Source: Nitrosomonas sp.
GTDB taxonomy: Bacteria > Pseudomonadota > Gammaproteobacteria > Burkholderiales > Nitrosomonadaceae
Assembly: GCA_021604405.1 (NCBI GenBank)
Contig: BQJA01000006.1
Span: 1-64,000 of the forward strand
Direction of reading: 5' to 3'
Length of the DNA stretch: 64,000 nt
The notes below the pieces were generated by a model that worked only from the letters and a program-made list of their open reading frames with translations, had not been told where the DNA came from and ran no database searches. Of the stretch, positions 1-7,191 are shown piece by piece. Made by a program: the position numbers and the translations under genes. Position 1 is the stretch's first letter. Every line of letters begins with the position of its first letter.

Positions 1-161
1 GGAATAAAACCAACCGTACCACTCTTTAATGATTCGTCTTAATGGCTAACCGGGACAGAGTATGTTCGAAGAATGTTTTCCAGGGGAAAGTAGCCAATTT
101 TAAAAACTGACTTGAGTCAGATGGTTTTGCTTTGCCTCAAACTATAGATTTCGCAAAAAAT

Positions 162-836
162 TCATAAATTTGATTTTGCAGAAAATGTGGGTCTAATTAG
201 CGGGAGGTGCTGTGGTTTATTCAGTGTTGGGTTGTGGTGACCCATCTCTGCCATGCGCCGCTCGATGTTCTCTCGCCCGAGAAGGAACAATAGGTGATCG
301 GTTGCTGTATTATCGCTCCGCTGGATCATCTGTTCAGCGACGTAGCGAATTGTGTAAGTCGAACCATCAGGGGCAAAAAGCAATGGACCATGTGGGATAG
401 ACTTATGCTGTTGCTGAATCTCTAGTGGATCTTCCCACTCGAATCGGGTGGGAGAAAGGTCAGAAGATGTCGCATCATCAGTGTGTTGAGCGATTTGCTG
501 TGCGAGTTCACCAAGTATGTAAAGTTTGAAACCCGAACCGATAGCAAGCGTTAGTTCAGGGGCGAGGCCGTGGATCTCTTCACAGGCGCCATTATTAATT
601 TCGGCGGCCAGGAAGGATGCGTTGTCGACCAATGCGGTGGCTTCACGATCAAATTCTTCCCACGTCGCCAGCTTATCATTCTGGGAGAGTGCTGTGAACG
701 GAACTGCCGCGCAGCTTATCCCAACAATGAGCGCAATTAAACCGATTGGCCTCTGAAATAAAAAAAAGCCGGTAGAAACTTTGATGGCTGCCTTGAAATA
801 TGTGTAAAACAGTTTTACCTGGATTAGCTTGTTCAT
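162..836 (-). pseudogene. Truncated class A beta-lactamase-like serine hydrolase
   Basis: The 224-aa product has an N-terminal hydrophobic stretch (about residues 25-50) that looks like an export signal or membrane anchor. It then has a penicillin-binding-like domain with the S-x-x-K box (SGFK, in IGSGFKLYILGELA) and the SDN box (SDNTATDHLL). The third motif of the fold (KTG/KSG) is absent because the frame stops soon after MGHHNPTLN. Relatives usually run well over 300 residues, so this is a 3'-truncated gene. The last residues (about PQHLPLIRPTFSAKSNL) do not look like the usual continuation, suggesting a small deletion or frameshift just before the stop. The start is well supported by a GGAGG ribosome site 7 bases upstream. 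Enzyme activity is unlikely without the KTG segment. Confidence 0.6.
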
Positions 837-978
837 GTCGTTCCTCCGTAGTTATACATCTCATACTCAGCAAAGCCTGTTATCGAAAAATTTTCTTAAA
901 CGCGAAGAAGGTATCACTTGAAAGGCTCATATGAAATGTAACATGAAAAGCATGCCCTATCTCAACAAACACAGTTAA

Positions 979-1020
979 TTGCGTATTCCACTGAAAGTTG
1001 CCACCCTGGCGTCGCGACGC
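979..1020. mobile_element. Possible IS21-type terminal repeat remnant
   Basis: The stretch GCGTATTCCACTGAAAGTTG followed by CCACCCTGGC resembles the short repeated units (TTCCAC...AAAGT..CCACC) found at the ends of IS21-family elements. No istA or istB gene is nearby. A partly similar string is found at 62134. This is pattern resemblance only. Confidence 0.25.
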
Positions 1021-1100
1021 AGATGTTTTTAAGTTCTATCTGTTTGCTTATAAATGAATCAAGTTTGTTTATTAATTATAAAAATGAAATATTCGTTCTT

Positions 1101-1544
1101 ATGTCCCGCCCATTAAGAATCGAATATCCAAATGCCTGGTATCATGTGATGAACCAGGGCGTAGATTATCGTAATATTTTCTGTAATGATAATCACCGCA
1201 TGCTTTTTCTGGACTTGTTGTCACAGATAAGCAAAATGTTTCGTGTGGATATTCACGGGTTTTGTTTAATGGACAACCATTATCACTTATTAATCCACAC
1301 CCCTGCGGGTAACCTGCAACGCGCGATGCGGCATTTAAACGGCGTCTACACGCAGCGCTATAACCGTCTGGAAAATATCGATGATGCTTTTATTTCGTGG
1401 GCGCTAAAAGCAATACTCATTGAACGAGATTGCAAAACAGTTTGGCTTTAATCACTATATGGCAGCGTATCGGGTTCAATCGCTAAATTTTTTGGCAGAT
1501 TAAGCGAAGAGACATTTAGCAAAATGAATAAGCAAAGCAGATAA
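1101..1544 (+). pseudogene. Decayed REP-associated (RAYT, Y1-type) transposase, copy 1
   Basis: The frame begins MSRPLRIEYPNAWYHVMNQG, the classic start of Y1-type transposases of the IS200-like RAYT group. It carries the HUH metal motif as NHYHLLIHTP. The ORF-track start at 1023 is too early; the ATG at 1101 matches the family. After RYNRLENIDDAFISWALKAIL the protein skips the middle of the domain, including the usual KYIHLNP segment, and enters the 3' end (LNEIAKQFGFNHY) in a shifted frame. A second shift continues as GSVSGSIAKFFGRL, ending at the TAA near 1544. An internal deletion and at least one frameshift therefore inactivate it. Three further remnants of the same gene lie downstream at about 2.67, 4.74 and 5.93 kb. 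Confidence 0.8.
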
Positions 1545-1667
1545 TATAATTAGTGTACAGACTTGTACGCCTATTTTGACTCCTGTTGACGTTGTCTATC
1601 TTCGCCTCTATGTCAAATAACAACCCTGGCGAGATTGGCAGCGGAACCACCGATGCTTTGCCCGTGT

Positions 1668-2084
1668 TCACGCTTGCCTTTCGAACGTGACGCAAGATGC
1701 AACCATCTGCTCATCCTGGAAAGAAGACTGTAGATAGCAAAGTTCGAAATGATCTTCGTCGATTAGTCGACCGGTGGAGTGCCCGTCATTATCTACCGTG
1801 TAAAAGCTATTCCCGTCGCTAGACATGACGCCAAGCTTGCGCTCGGTGTGATTGGCCGATGTAACGGTGCCGATATAGCGCCCGTCATCTTCTTCGATCC
1901 ACTCGATTGTCAGCTCGACTTCGCGAAAATGTGCTTCACTGGTAACCGAATCGGAAAAGTGTCCACCGACGCCGGCAATAACCGTTCTCGTCGTTCCTTT
2001 CCAAACGCCGAGCAAATCTGGCCATTCATGAGCGGATGCCGGTAAAGCGAGAAGTGTGCTGATCAAAAGAACAATAACGCGCAT
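1668..2084 (-). CDS. Small secreted protein of unknown function
   Basis: This 138-aa protein starts with a typical signal peptide (MRVIVLLISTLLALPASAHE, cleavage likely after ASA). The mature part is rich in acidic residues and reads like a small beta-rich domain (LLGVWKGTTRTV, GRYIGTVTS, GRLIDEDHFELCYL), recalling periplasmic lipocalin-like or calycin-type sensors. I do not recognise a named family. The start is supported by a GAGGAG ribosome site 7-8 bases upstream. Two cysteines in the mature part could form a disulfide. It is a lone gene between transposon remnants, so its context says nothing about function. Confidence 0.6.
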   Translation of the reverse strand: MRVIVLLISTLLALPASAHEWPDLLGVWKGTTRTVIAGVGGHFSDSVTSEAHFREVELTIEWIEEDDGRYIGTVTSANHTERKLGVMSSDGNSFYTVDNDGHSTGRLIDEDHFELCYLQSSFQDEQMVASCVTFERQA

Positions 2085-2174
2085 TTTCTTTTCTCCTCAG
2101 TCTATTCGTTGCCATGGATTCTAGCAAAAATATAGGAAAATAAACAACCTTTTCCAGAGTGAATTTATTCTATT

Positions 2175-2201
2175 CATATTCTGCATATTCTGCATATTCT
2201 G
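2175..2201. repeat. Three tandem copies of a 9-bp unit (CATATTCTG)
   Basis: CATATTCTG is repeated three times without interruption, then followed by CATGAC. It lies between the 138-aa gene and the perfect inverted repeat at 2223. Such short arrays change copy number by slippage. Confidence 0.9.
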
Positions 2202-2222
2202 CATGACTTCATGTTATTTTTG

Positions 2223-2242
2223 TTCGATTTCTTGAAATCGAA
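2223..2242. promoter_or_regulatory. Perfect 9-bp inverted repeat, possible operator
   Basis: TTCGATTTC-TT-GAAATCGAA is a perfect dyad with a 2-base centre. Its size and AT-rich symmetric form fit a dimeric repressor site, but no regulator gene is adjacent. It could equally be part of a decayed mobile element. Confidence 0.4.
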
Positions 2243-2402
2243 TACCATGCATATATTCATGGTCAGTTTTCAATTTGACGACAATTAACCTGTCCGGCCG
2301 GTAATTATCTTGCTGTTGAGCGTAAGCCATAATAAGTTCTTTCCTGTTCAACAGGAGGAAGGACCTGTCTGGAAAACATATCACTCAACAACAGGAAGCT
2401 AT

Positions 2403-2600
2403 GTGAACACTCCACCGGCTAAAAGCCGGTGGCTTCAAATTACGGCTCAAAGCCGGATTAATCGGCCATTTGGCCGATCTGCAATAAAGTTTTGCGGTCC
2501 TTCCTACTTCCTCAGCTCAGGAAAAATTAAATCCAATGTTCCTAAATTCAACATCAATTCATTATCTGCCGCCTAAAGGCGTGGGATTTATAAATCCCCT
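2403..2600. mobile_element. Hairpin-rich element resembling IS200/IS605 ends (MITE-like)
   Basis: The segment opens with GTGAACACT followed by a perfect 9-bp hairpin (CCACCGGCT-AAA-AGCCGGTGG, 2412-2432). It then holds a second perfect hairpin (ATCGGCCA-TT-TGGCCGAT, 2461-2478) and finishes with GCCTAAAGGC and the 16-base palindrome GGGATTTATAAATCCC (2583-2598). A GTGAAC string next to a GC-rich hairpin is typical of the ends of IS200/IS605-family elements, which are moved as single strands by Y1 transposases. There is no transposase or TnpB frame inside, so this would be a non-autonomous derivative. The 88-aa ORF across it (2310-2576) has no protein-like features. Confidence 0.45.
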
Positions 2601-2671
2601 ATCGGATACTTTAAAAACGCAAAAGCAGACCAAGCCAATTCATTAATAATAACAATGATACATTCGCTGTT

Positions 2672-2825
2672 ATGTTCCACCTATTAAGAATCGAACATCC
2701 TGGCTGGCCTGCCATTAAACGAGATTGCAAAACAGGTTGGTTTCATTCACTATGACAGCGTATCAGGTTCAATCGCTAAATTTGATCAGCAGATATCAGC
2801 GAAGATCCACATTCAGCAAAACTAA
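2672..2825 (+). pseudogene. RAYT transposase remnant, copy 2 (internally deleted)
   Basis: The frame starts as MFHLLRIEHPGWP, parallel to MSRPLRIEYPNAW of copy 1. After about 13 codons it jumps to the transposase 3' end, LNEIAKQVGFIHYDSVSGSIAKF, ending at the TAA at 2823-2825. Here the VGFIHYDSVSGSIAK segment is in one frame, which shows what copy 1 looked like before its shift. Similarity to copy 1 continues upstream (AT-rich TTCATTAATAATAACA) and beyond the stop (AAAGCAGAT...GACTTG). It encodes no catalytic HUH motif, so it is dead or MITE-like. Confidence 0.7.
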
Positions 2826-2965
2826 TGCGTAAAGCAGATGTTGTAATGAGTAAATGGACTTGAGCCTTTTGGCCCTTTTTCCTTTGGAATCTGGTGATCT
2901 GTGGGGTAACCAATCTAGAGACTGGCAATTTCTATCGGCTGATATTCACTAATTGAGACTGTAGT

Positions 2966-4693
2966 ATGGTTCTGACCAACCAACGTATTCGCCCAGACGG
3001 TATAAAATATTGGGTAAACGATAAACCGCCAATAACTTTGGCACTGATGTTGGCGATTCAGCAGATCGCCTTTCTTGGTGCCATTATGACGCTACCTGTT
3101 GTACTTGGTCGGGCTGCCGGATTGGATGCCGCAGGTGAGGCCAGTCTGGTACAGCTCACAATGATCACTGCTGGCATTGGTGTAGTCCTGCAGGCCTGGA
3201 ATCGCTATGGCATTGGTATTGGTCTGTTTGCGCCCATGCATACCTCCTCCGCAGTCTTTCCTGCCGCACTCGCTGCTGTTCAGGTAGGCGGCCTGGGCCT
3301 GGCTTTTGGCATGATGACAGTCGTCGGTGCGGTACAGATGGGTATCAGCCGTATCTTTCCGCGTATCCGCGCCTACTTTCCGGTAGAGATTGCGGGTCTG
3401 ACCGTATTTATGCTGGGTTCTGGATTAGGCTTGGTCGGCCTCAAAAATTTTCTTGGTATCGACACTGCCTTTCAAGGTAATAATGATTTATTCATCGTTG
3501 GCTTTACTACGCTGGCAATCATTGTCGGCCTGAACGTTTGGTCAAAGGGACACTTTCATGCTTTTTCGGTATTTATCGGCCTTATCTGTGGCCAGGTGCT
3601 GGCATATTTCTTAGATCTGGTGCCACATGACCCTATCGATCTGATCGAACACACCGGCTTCTTTGCTGTGCCGTCCATCGGACAATTTGGCTGGGACTTC
3701 GACTGGCGCCTGATTCCTGAGTTTGCGATTGTGGGCATCGCCTTATCTTTCAATTCATTTGGCGTACTCACGATCGCTCAACGCGCCAACTATGCTGACT
3801 GGAAAAGTCCCGACGTGGAAGGCACCAGTCGCGGCATCATGGCCGAAGGCGTTACTAACTTTTTAGGTTCTTTCATTAACAGTGTGACGCAGACGGGTAG
3901 CGGTGGCGCTGTGGGACTGTCGCAGGCTTCAGGCATTACCAGTCGCTATGTTGCCTTTGTTCTTGGTGTGCTGTTTATTGTGTTGGCCTTCTTCCCGCCA
4001 ATTGCAATGATTTGGAGCGCGCTCTCGCCTGCGGTTATTGGTGCAGTGCTGATGTTTGTTGGGTCATTCATCGCCATTGGCGGTCTGAAAATTCTCACCT
4101 CGCGCCTACTGGATAACCGCAAAACCATTACCTTAGGTTTGGCAGTCATTGCAGGTATTGGTTGCGATACTCTGTTCGTGCAGGTCGATTCGATTCCCAG
4201 TTTTTTAGATGCTGCCATGGCGACCTCATTATCCGTTACGGTAACGGTTGCGGTGCTGCTTAATGCCTTGATGCGCCTGGGCAGCAAAAAAAGGCTTTCA
4301 CACCGCCTTGAGCTTAAAGAAAACTGGCCAGAAGAACTCAATCGCCTGATTTGGCATCTGGGCCACAGCTGGGGAGCTCGTCCCGAAGTTGTTGCACATT
4401 TGGAACATGCCACCAACGAGTTGATCGACACACTCAACGGTCACAGCCTGATCGAAGGTGAACAACATGTCGATATCGCAGTGCGCTTTGATGAATACCA
4501 ATGTGAGCTAAAGCTCAGCTATCAAGGCCAAGGTTTTAATTTGCCCAACATTCGGCCATCACCAGAGTCTTTGATTGAAAACCCACAAGCAGTTCGCGAC
4601 ATGGCAGGCTATCTGATTAGGTGCCTGGCTGACCGGGTAAAACTTGATGTTGATGTTGACGCCGTCAACATCACCCTGGTGTTCAACGAATAA
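2966..4693 (+). CDS. NCS2-family nucleobase (xanthine/uracil-type) permease with C-terminal ATPase-like domain
   Basis: Residues about 25-440 form a polytopic membrane protein of the NCS2 (xanthine/uracil permease) fold, with many hydrophobic helices. Its start matches the family (KYWVNDKPPITLALMLAIQQIAFLGA). It would import a purine or pyrimidine base with a cation. At 575 aa it is over 100 residues longer than usual. The extra C-terminus (about 450-575) is soluble and resembles an anti-sigma/GHKL-type ATPase half: EHATNELIDTLNGHSLIEG with its E-x-x-x-N-like helix, then VDIAVRFDEYQCELKLSYQG and a late AGYLIRCLADRV helix. The usual glycine-rich ATP lid is degenerate. The start at 2966 has only a weak ribosome site but fits the family N-terminus. 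No purine genes are adjacent. Confidence 0.8.
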   Translation: MVLTNQRIRPDGIKYWVNDKPPITLALMLAIQQIAFLGAIMTLPVVLGRAAGLDAAGEASLVQLTMITAGIGVVLQAWNRYGIGIGLFAPMHTSSAVFPAALAAVQVGGLGLAFGMMTVVGAVQMGISRIFPRIRAYFPVEIAGLTVFMLGSGLGLVGLKNFLGIDTAFQGNNDLFIVGFTTLAIIVGLNVWSKGHFHAFSVFIGLICGQVLAYFLDLVPHDPIDLIEHTGFFAVPSIGQFGWDFDWRLIPEFAIVGIALSFNSFGVLTIAQRANYADWKSPDVEGTSRGIMAEGVTNFLGSFINSVTQTGSGGAVGLSQASGITSRYVAFVLGVLFIVLAFFPPIAMIWSALSPAVIGAVLMFVGSFIAIGGLKILTSRLLDNRKTITLGLAVIAGIGCDTLFVQVDSIPSFLDAAMATSLSVTVTVAVLLNALMRLGSKKRLSHRLELKENWPEELNRLIWHLGHSWGARPEVVAHLEHATNELIDTLNGHSLIEGEQHVDIAVRFDEYQCELKLSYQGQGFNLPNIRPSPESLIENPQAVRDMAGYLIRCLADRVKLDVDVDAVNITLVFNE

Positions 4694-4736
4694 ATGGTAT
4701 GATGAGACACCTAATTTTTGCAGAATAGGTGAAGTT

Positions 4737-4775
4737 GTTTATTATTAATAAAAACATGAAATATTCGCTTTTATG
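4737..4775 (+). repeat. 5' end remnant of the RAYT element, copy 3
   Basis: TTATTAATAAAAACATGAAATATTCGCTTTTATG closely matches the leader of copy 1 (TTATTAATTATAAAAATGAAATATTCGTTCTTATG, 1066-1103). Similarity stops at the ATG, after which unrelated sequence follows. It is therefore a truncated 5' end of the same element. Confidence 0.6.
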
Positions 4776-4872
4776 ACTACGCAGATGCAAAGACCGAGGT
4801 TGTTGAAATCATCACTGTGAAAGGCATCCGCGTTTTCGATGAGGATGGCGGGTGAGTGGCCTCATTGGAGCC

Positions 4873-4903
4873 GCGGCTAACAAGTCGCTGCGTCTGAGGT
4901 TAT
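4873..4903 (+). other. attC-like half site (speculative)
   Basis: CGGCTAACAAGTCGCTGCG resembles the left half of an integron attC recombination site (R-YYYAAC followed by AAGTCGCTGC). The matching right half (GTTRRRY) is only vaguely present. It lies just before the VOC gene, where a cassette boundary would be expected. Confidence 0.2.
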
Positions 4904-5111
4904 GTTTCGCCAAAGGATATCGATTAAATCACCGTTTCTCAGGTTAGTATCGGCCGTAACTTGACGAGTGATGTGAATTTGAAATTACCCAATAATTCGA
5001 TCAGCAAGGCCGTTATTAATCTCATCAGAAAAGTTAACCGATAATTCGGCGATCTCGGCGAAAATTGTTTTAACTGAACAAATGAATGGGGTGCCTAGGA
5101 GGACTGCTGCG

Positions 5112-5471
5112 ATGAATGAAAATGAGAAAATTAACTATGTCGAGTTTCCAGCCGCAGATTTAGCAGCTACGAAATACTTTTTTGAAACTGTTTTCGACTG
5201 GAAGTTTGTGGATTACGGATCAGATTACACAGCATTCTCAGATCAAGGTCTTGATGGAGGTTTTTATAAATCCGATCTCTGTTCATCTCAGAATAACGGC
5301 AGTGCATTGATTGTTTTCTATAGTAGCCATCTTGAAGAAACGCAAGCGAATATTGAGCGGGCTGGGGGCCACATAAACAAGGCTATATTTTCGTTCCCAG
5401 GAGGCAGGCGTTTTCACTTTATAGAGCCGAGTGGAAACGAATTTGCCGCTTGGAGCGACACAGGTGCGTAA
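5112..5471 (+). CDS. VOC-family (glyoxalase/bleomycin-resistance-type) protein
   Basis: The 119-aa protein has the single-domain VOC layout: IEFP-like opening strand (INYVEFPAADLAATKYFFETVFDWKF), a central GGFYKSD segment, and a closing strand with RFHFIEPSGNEFAAWSD. The conserved glutamate of EPSGNEFA is a likely metal ligand, and proteins of this subgroup are often called glyoxalase-like without known substrates. The ATG at 5112 is preferred over the track start because AGGAGG lies 9 bases upstream. It is followed 25 bases later by the broken AHSA1 gene. VOC and AHSA1 genes often travel as small cargo genes, which fits the accessory setting. Confidence 0.8.
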   Translation: MNENEKINYVEFPAADLAATKYFFETVFDWKFVDYGSDYTAFSDQGLDGGFYKSDLCSSQNNGSALIVFYSSHLEETQANIERAGGHINKAIFSFPGGRRFHFIEPSGNEFAAWSDTGA

Positions 5472-5496
5472 AAGCGCATCAACTGGAGAAGTCATT

Positions 5497-5843
5497 TTGG
5501 AAATCAACGTCGCGGCATCTATAGCTGCTCCCTTGGACAAAGTATGGGCAGCCTGGTTGCAGCCGGATCAAATCACCAAGTGGAATTTTTACCTCCCGTG
5601 CATGGCATTGTCCTTACGCAGAAATCGATTTGCCGTCGGTGAAGGGTTCAATTATAAATGGAAGCCATAGACGGTTCTATGGGGTTCGATTTTGCAGGTA
5701 CATTTACACGTTTTGAACCAAATAAGGTTATCGAGTACAAGCTGGAAGATGATCGCGTGGTATCTGTCAAATTTAGTAAAGCAGCGGAAAAAACAATCGT
5801 GGTTGAAAAAATTGATGTTGAGAATCGGCTGAAGATTTCATGA
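5497..5843 (+). pseudogene. Frameshifted AHSA1/SRPBCC (activator of Hsp90 ATPase-like) gene
   Basis: The N-terminus, LEINVAASIAAPLDKVWAAW followed by QPDQITKWNF, is a clear SRPBCC/AHSA1 start. The next segment lies in another frame (WHCPYAEIDLP), then VGEGFNYK returns to the first frame, and the rest (MEAIDGSMGFDFAGTFTRFEPNKVIEY) is in a third frame. At least three frameshifts are needed to rebuild the domain. It also stops early after DVENRL, before the usual C-terminal helix. A TTG start at 5497 with CTGGAGAAG upstream is the most likely original start. The protein is not made intact. Its original role would have been binding a small hydrophobic ligand or a general stress function, which is not determinable here. 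Confidence 0.75.
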
Positions 5844-5929
5844 GGTTGCTATGTTTTCGACATACGCAGAGATAGCTTCGAATGTAACTTGGGAAATCCT
5901 GTCAATCAAGCCAAACACGGCGTATCCTT

Positions 5930-6050
5930 GGCTGAACTGTAACCGTCCGTGCGACTTTAAAAACGGGTCTATACGCGTGGCTATAACCATCTGAAAACAA
6001 CCGATGGTATTTAATTCATGGCGCTATCAAGCATTACAGGGCTTATTTCA
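5930..6050 (+). pseudogene. RAYT transposase remnant, copy 4 (middle part)
   Basis: The bases encode a broken version of the copy 1 region HLNGVYTQRYNRLEN: CTTTAAAAACGGGTCTATAC, then CGCGTGGCTATAACCATCTG. In the adjoining frame they read FNSWRYQALQ, matching the F-x-GRYKA segment of intact transposases that copy 1 has lost. Frameshifts and stops break it into pieces. The beginning and end limits are approximate. Confidence 0.6.
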
Positions 6051-6167
6051 TAATCAAAACTCTGGTTTTTTCGCATAAGCGCTATAGCGTCGATTCTTTG
6101 ATGCAATTGATAAATTTCTCCGGTTTCTTTTTTGATTCGCGATCTCTGATGACCGAGTCGCTGTTAC

Positions 6168-6227
6168 AGCTAACAAAGTACTGCATTGGCTTAGCCGCTG
6201 AACGCGCCGTTATAATTCAAGTGAGCC
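6168..6227 (+). other. attC-like site (speculative)
   Basis: GCTAACAAAGTACTGC opens the stretch and CGCGCCGTTATAATTCAAGT closes it, similar in order and spacing to an integron attC (TAACAAAG...GGCTTAATTCAAGCGTTA). The right core is degenerate. It lies directly upstream of the DUF1428 gene. Confidence is low. Confidence 0.2.
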
Positions 6228-6253
6228 ATAGTTAAAAATTCAAGGGAAAGCAA

Positions 6254-6607
6254 ATGAACTATATAGATGGTTTTGTTGCTTCAGTTCCGACTGAGAACAA
6301 GGAAGCATACATTAAGCATGCGAAGGAGGCGGCTGAAGTATTCAAAGAGTACGGAGCTATTAAGCTTGTCGAGTGTTGGGGAGATGATGTGCCTGATGGA
6401 AAAATAACATCATTTCCGATGGCAGTGAAAAAAGTAGAAAACGAGACGGTAGTATTTTCCTGGATAGTCTGGCCGTCGAAAGAAACCAGAAACGCAGCGA
6501 TGGAAAGAATCATGGCAGACCCAAGAATGCAGCCGGGTAAGTTCGAAATGCCGTTCGATGGAAAGAGAATGATATATGGTGGTTTTGAAGTAGTGGTGAA
6601 TGATTAA
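6254..6607 (+). CDS. DUF1428 (YbaA-like) protein
   Basis: This 117-aa protein matches the DUF1428 family along its length. It starts MNYIDGFVASVPTENKEAYI, has the central ECWGDDVPDGKITSFPMAVK and VVFSWIVWPSKETRNAAM, and ends MPFDGKRMIYGGFEVVV. The family forms small dimeric ferredoxin-like (dimeric alpha/beta barrel) folds and has no settled function. The start has an AGGGAAAG ribosome site 6-7 bases upstream. The gene stands alone, framed by attC-like fragments. It appears intact, unlike the AHSA1 gene before it. Confidence 0.85.
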   Translation: MNYIDGFVASVPTENKEAYIKHAKEAAEVFKEYGAIKLVECWGDDVPDGKITSFPMAVKKVENETVVFSWIVWPSKETRNAAMERIMADPRMQPGKFEMPFDGKRMIYGGFEVVVND

Positions 6608-6761
6608 GATCACGCGTTCAAGCTTCGTGGGCATGGGGAGTTGACCTAAACAAGGCATTGAAGTACGTGCCAAGTCTTCGCGGTTTCTCCGCCGGGTATC
6701 CTGTTGCGTACGGCGGTTTGTGTTTTCATACCATTCCAGTACAAACGCTTTCTTCTGCAGT

Positions 6762-6786
6762 ATGCCGCTTAATGTAACGTTAGCGC
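6762..6786 (+). other. attC-like right half (speculative)
   Basis: GCCGCTTAATGTAACGTTAGC resembles the right half of an attC site (GCGGCTTAAT-TCAAGCGTTAGGC). A possible left half (ACCTAAACAAGGCATTGAAG) lies about 120 bases upstream at 6644, after the DUF1428 gene. Confidence 0.25.
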
Positions 6787-6938
6787 GCATGACCAGGCCT
6801 GCCCTCATGAGAATTCATCGTATCTGCATTTGTGTTGTTTGATGGCATCATGCAAGCGTCCGGTCGATCTGAAGAAGACCAGAGCGGCGGTTTTATCCCT
6901 GGGAGCTGGATGTTCATCTACTGGGAGACGAGCACAGC

Positions 6939-7109
6939 ATGTGGATTTTTCCATTGATGCTTGAGTGGAGTAAGCATCTATGTGTCGAGACTGCTAAGCC
7001 ACTAACGCTGCAGTTCGTTCGCGAATACCGGACCGAGCTAGAAAGGCTGGCTCGATACAAAAAATGGCGGATGAAATGCCGTGATGAAGGGGGCATCAGT
7101 ACGCACTAA
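6939..7109 (+). CDS. Possible 56-aa fragment or small cassette ORF
   Basis: An open frame of 57 codons runs MWIFPLMLEWSKHLCVETAK to a stop whose TAA sits inside the attC-like CACTAACAATTC. It is open for about 13 codons before the ATG as well, so it may be the tail of a longer, decayed gene. Residue content (Trp, Arg, Lys, Glu-rich helix near EYRTELERLARYKKWRMK) is protein-like, but there is no good ribosome site and no recognised family. It is too short for the ORF track. Confidence 0.25.
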   Translation: MWIFPLMLEWSKHLCVETAKPLTLQFVREYRTELERLARYKKWRMKCRDEGGISTH

Positions 7110-7146
7110 CAATTCATCAAGTCAATGCCGAATCTGGGCGTTAGCC
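7104..7146 (+). other. attC-like site (speculative)
   Basis: CACTAACAATTCATCAAGTC opens and GGGCGTTAGCC closes this 43-base stretch. The left half is the best match in the window to integron attC sites (C-TAACAATTCATTCAAGCC). The right core GTTAGCC is close to GTTRRRY. It sits between the 56-aa frame and rnk. Confidence 0.3.
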
Positions 7147-7191
7147 AAGGATAGATTCGTTCAAATTAACATTCAGCTTTATCGAGGAAAA

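Noticed and set aside
526-756. ORFs on the plus strand within the beta-lactamase-like gene
   Set aside because: They overlap the better supported minus-strand frame with SxxK and SDN motifs.
2310-2576. 88-aa ORF across the hairpin element
   Set aside because: Composition follows the repeats and hairpins; no ribosome site or domain.
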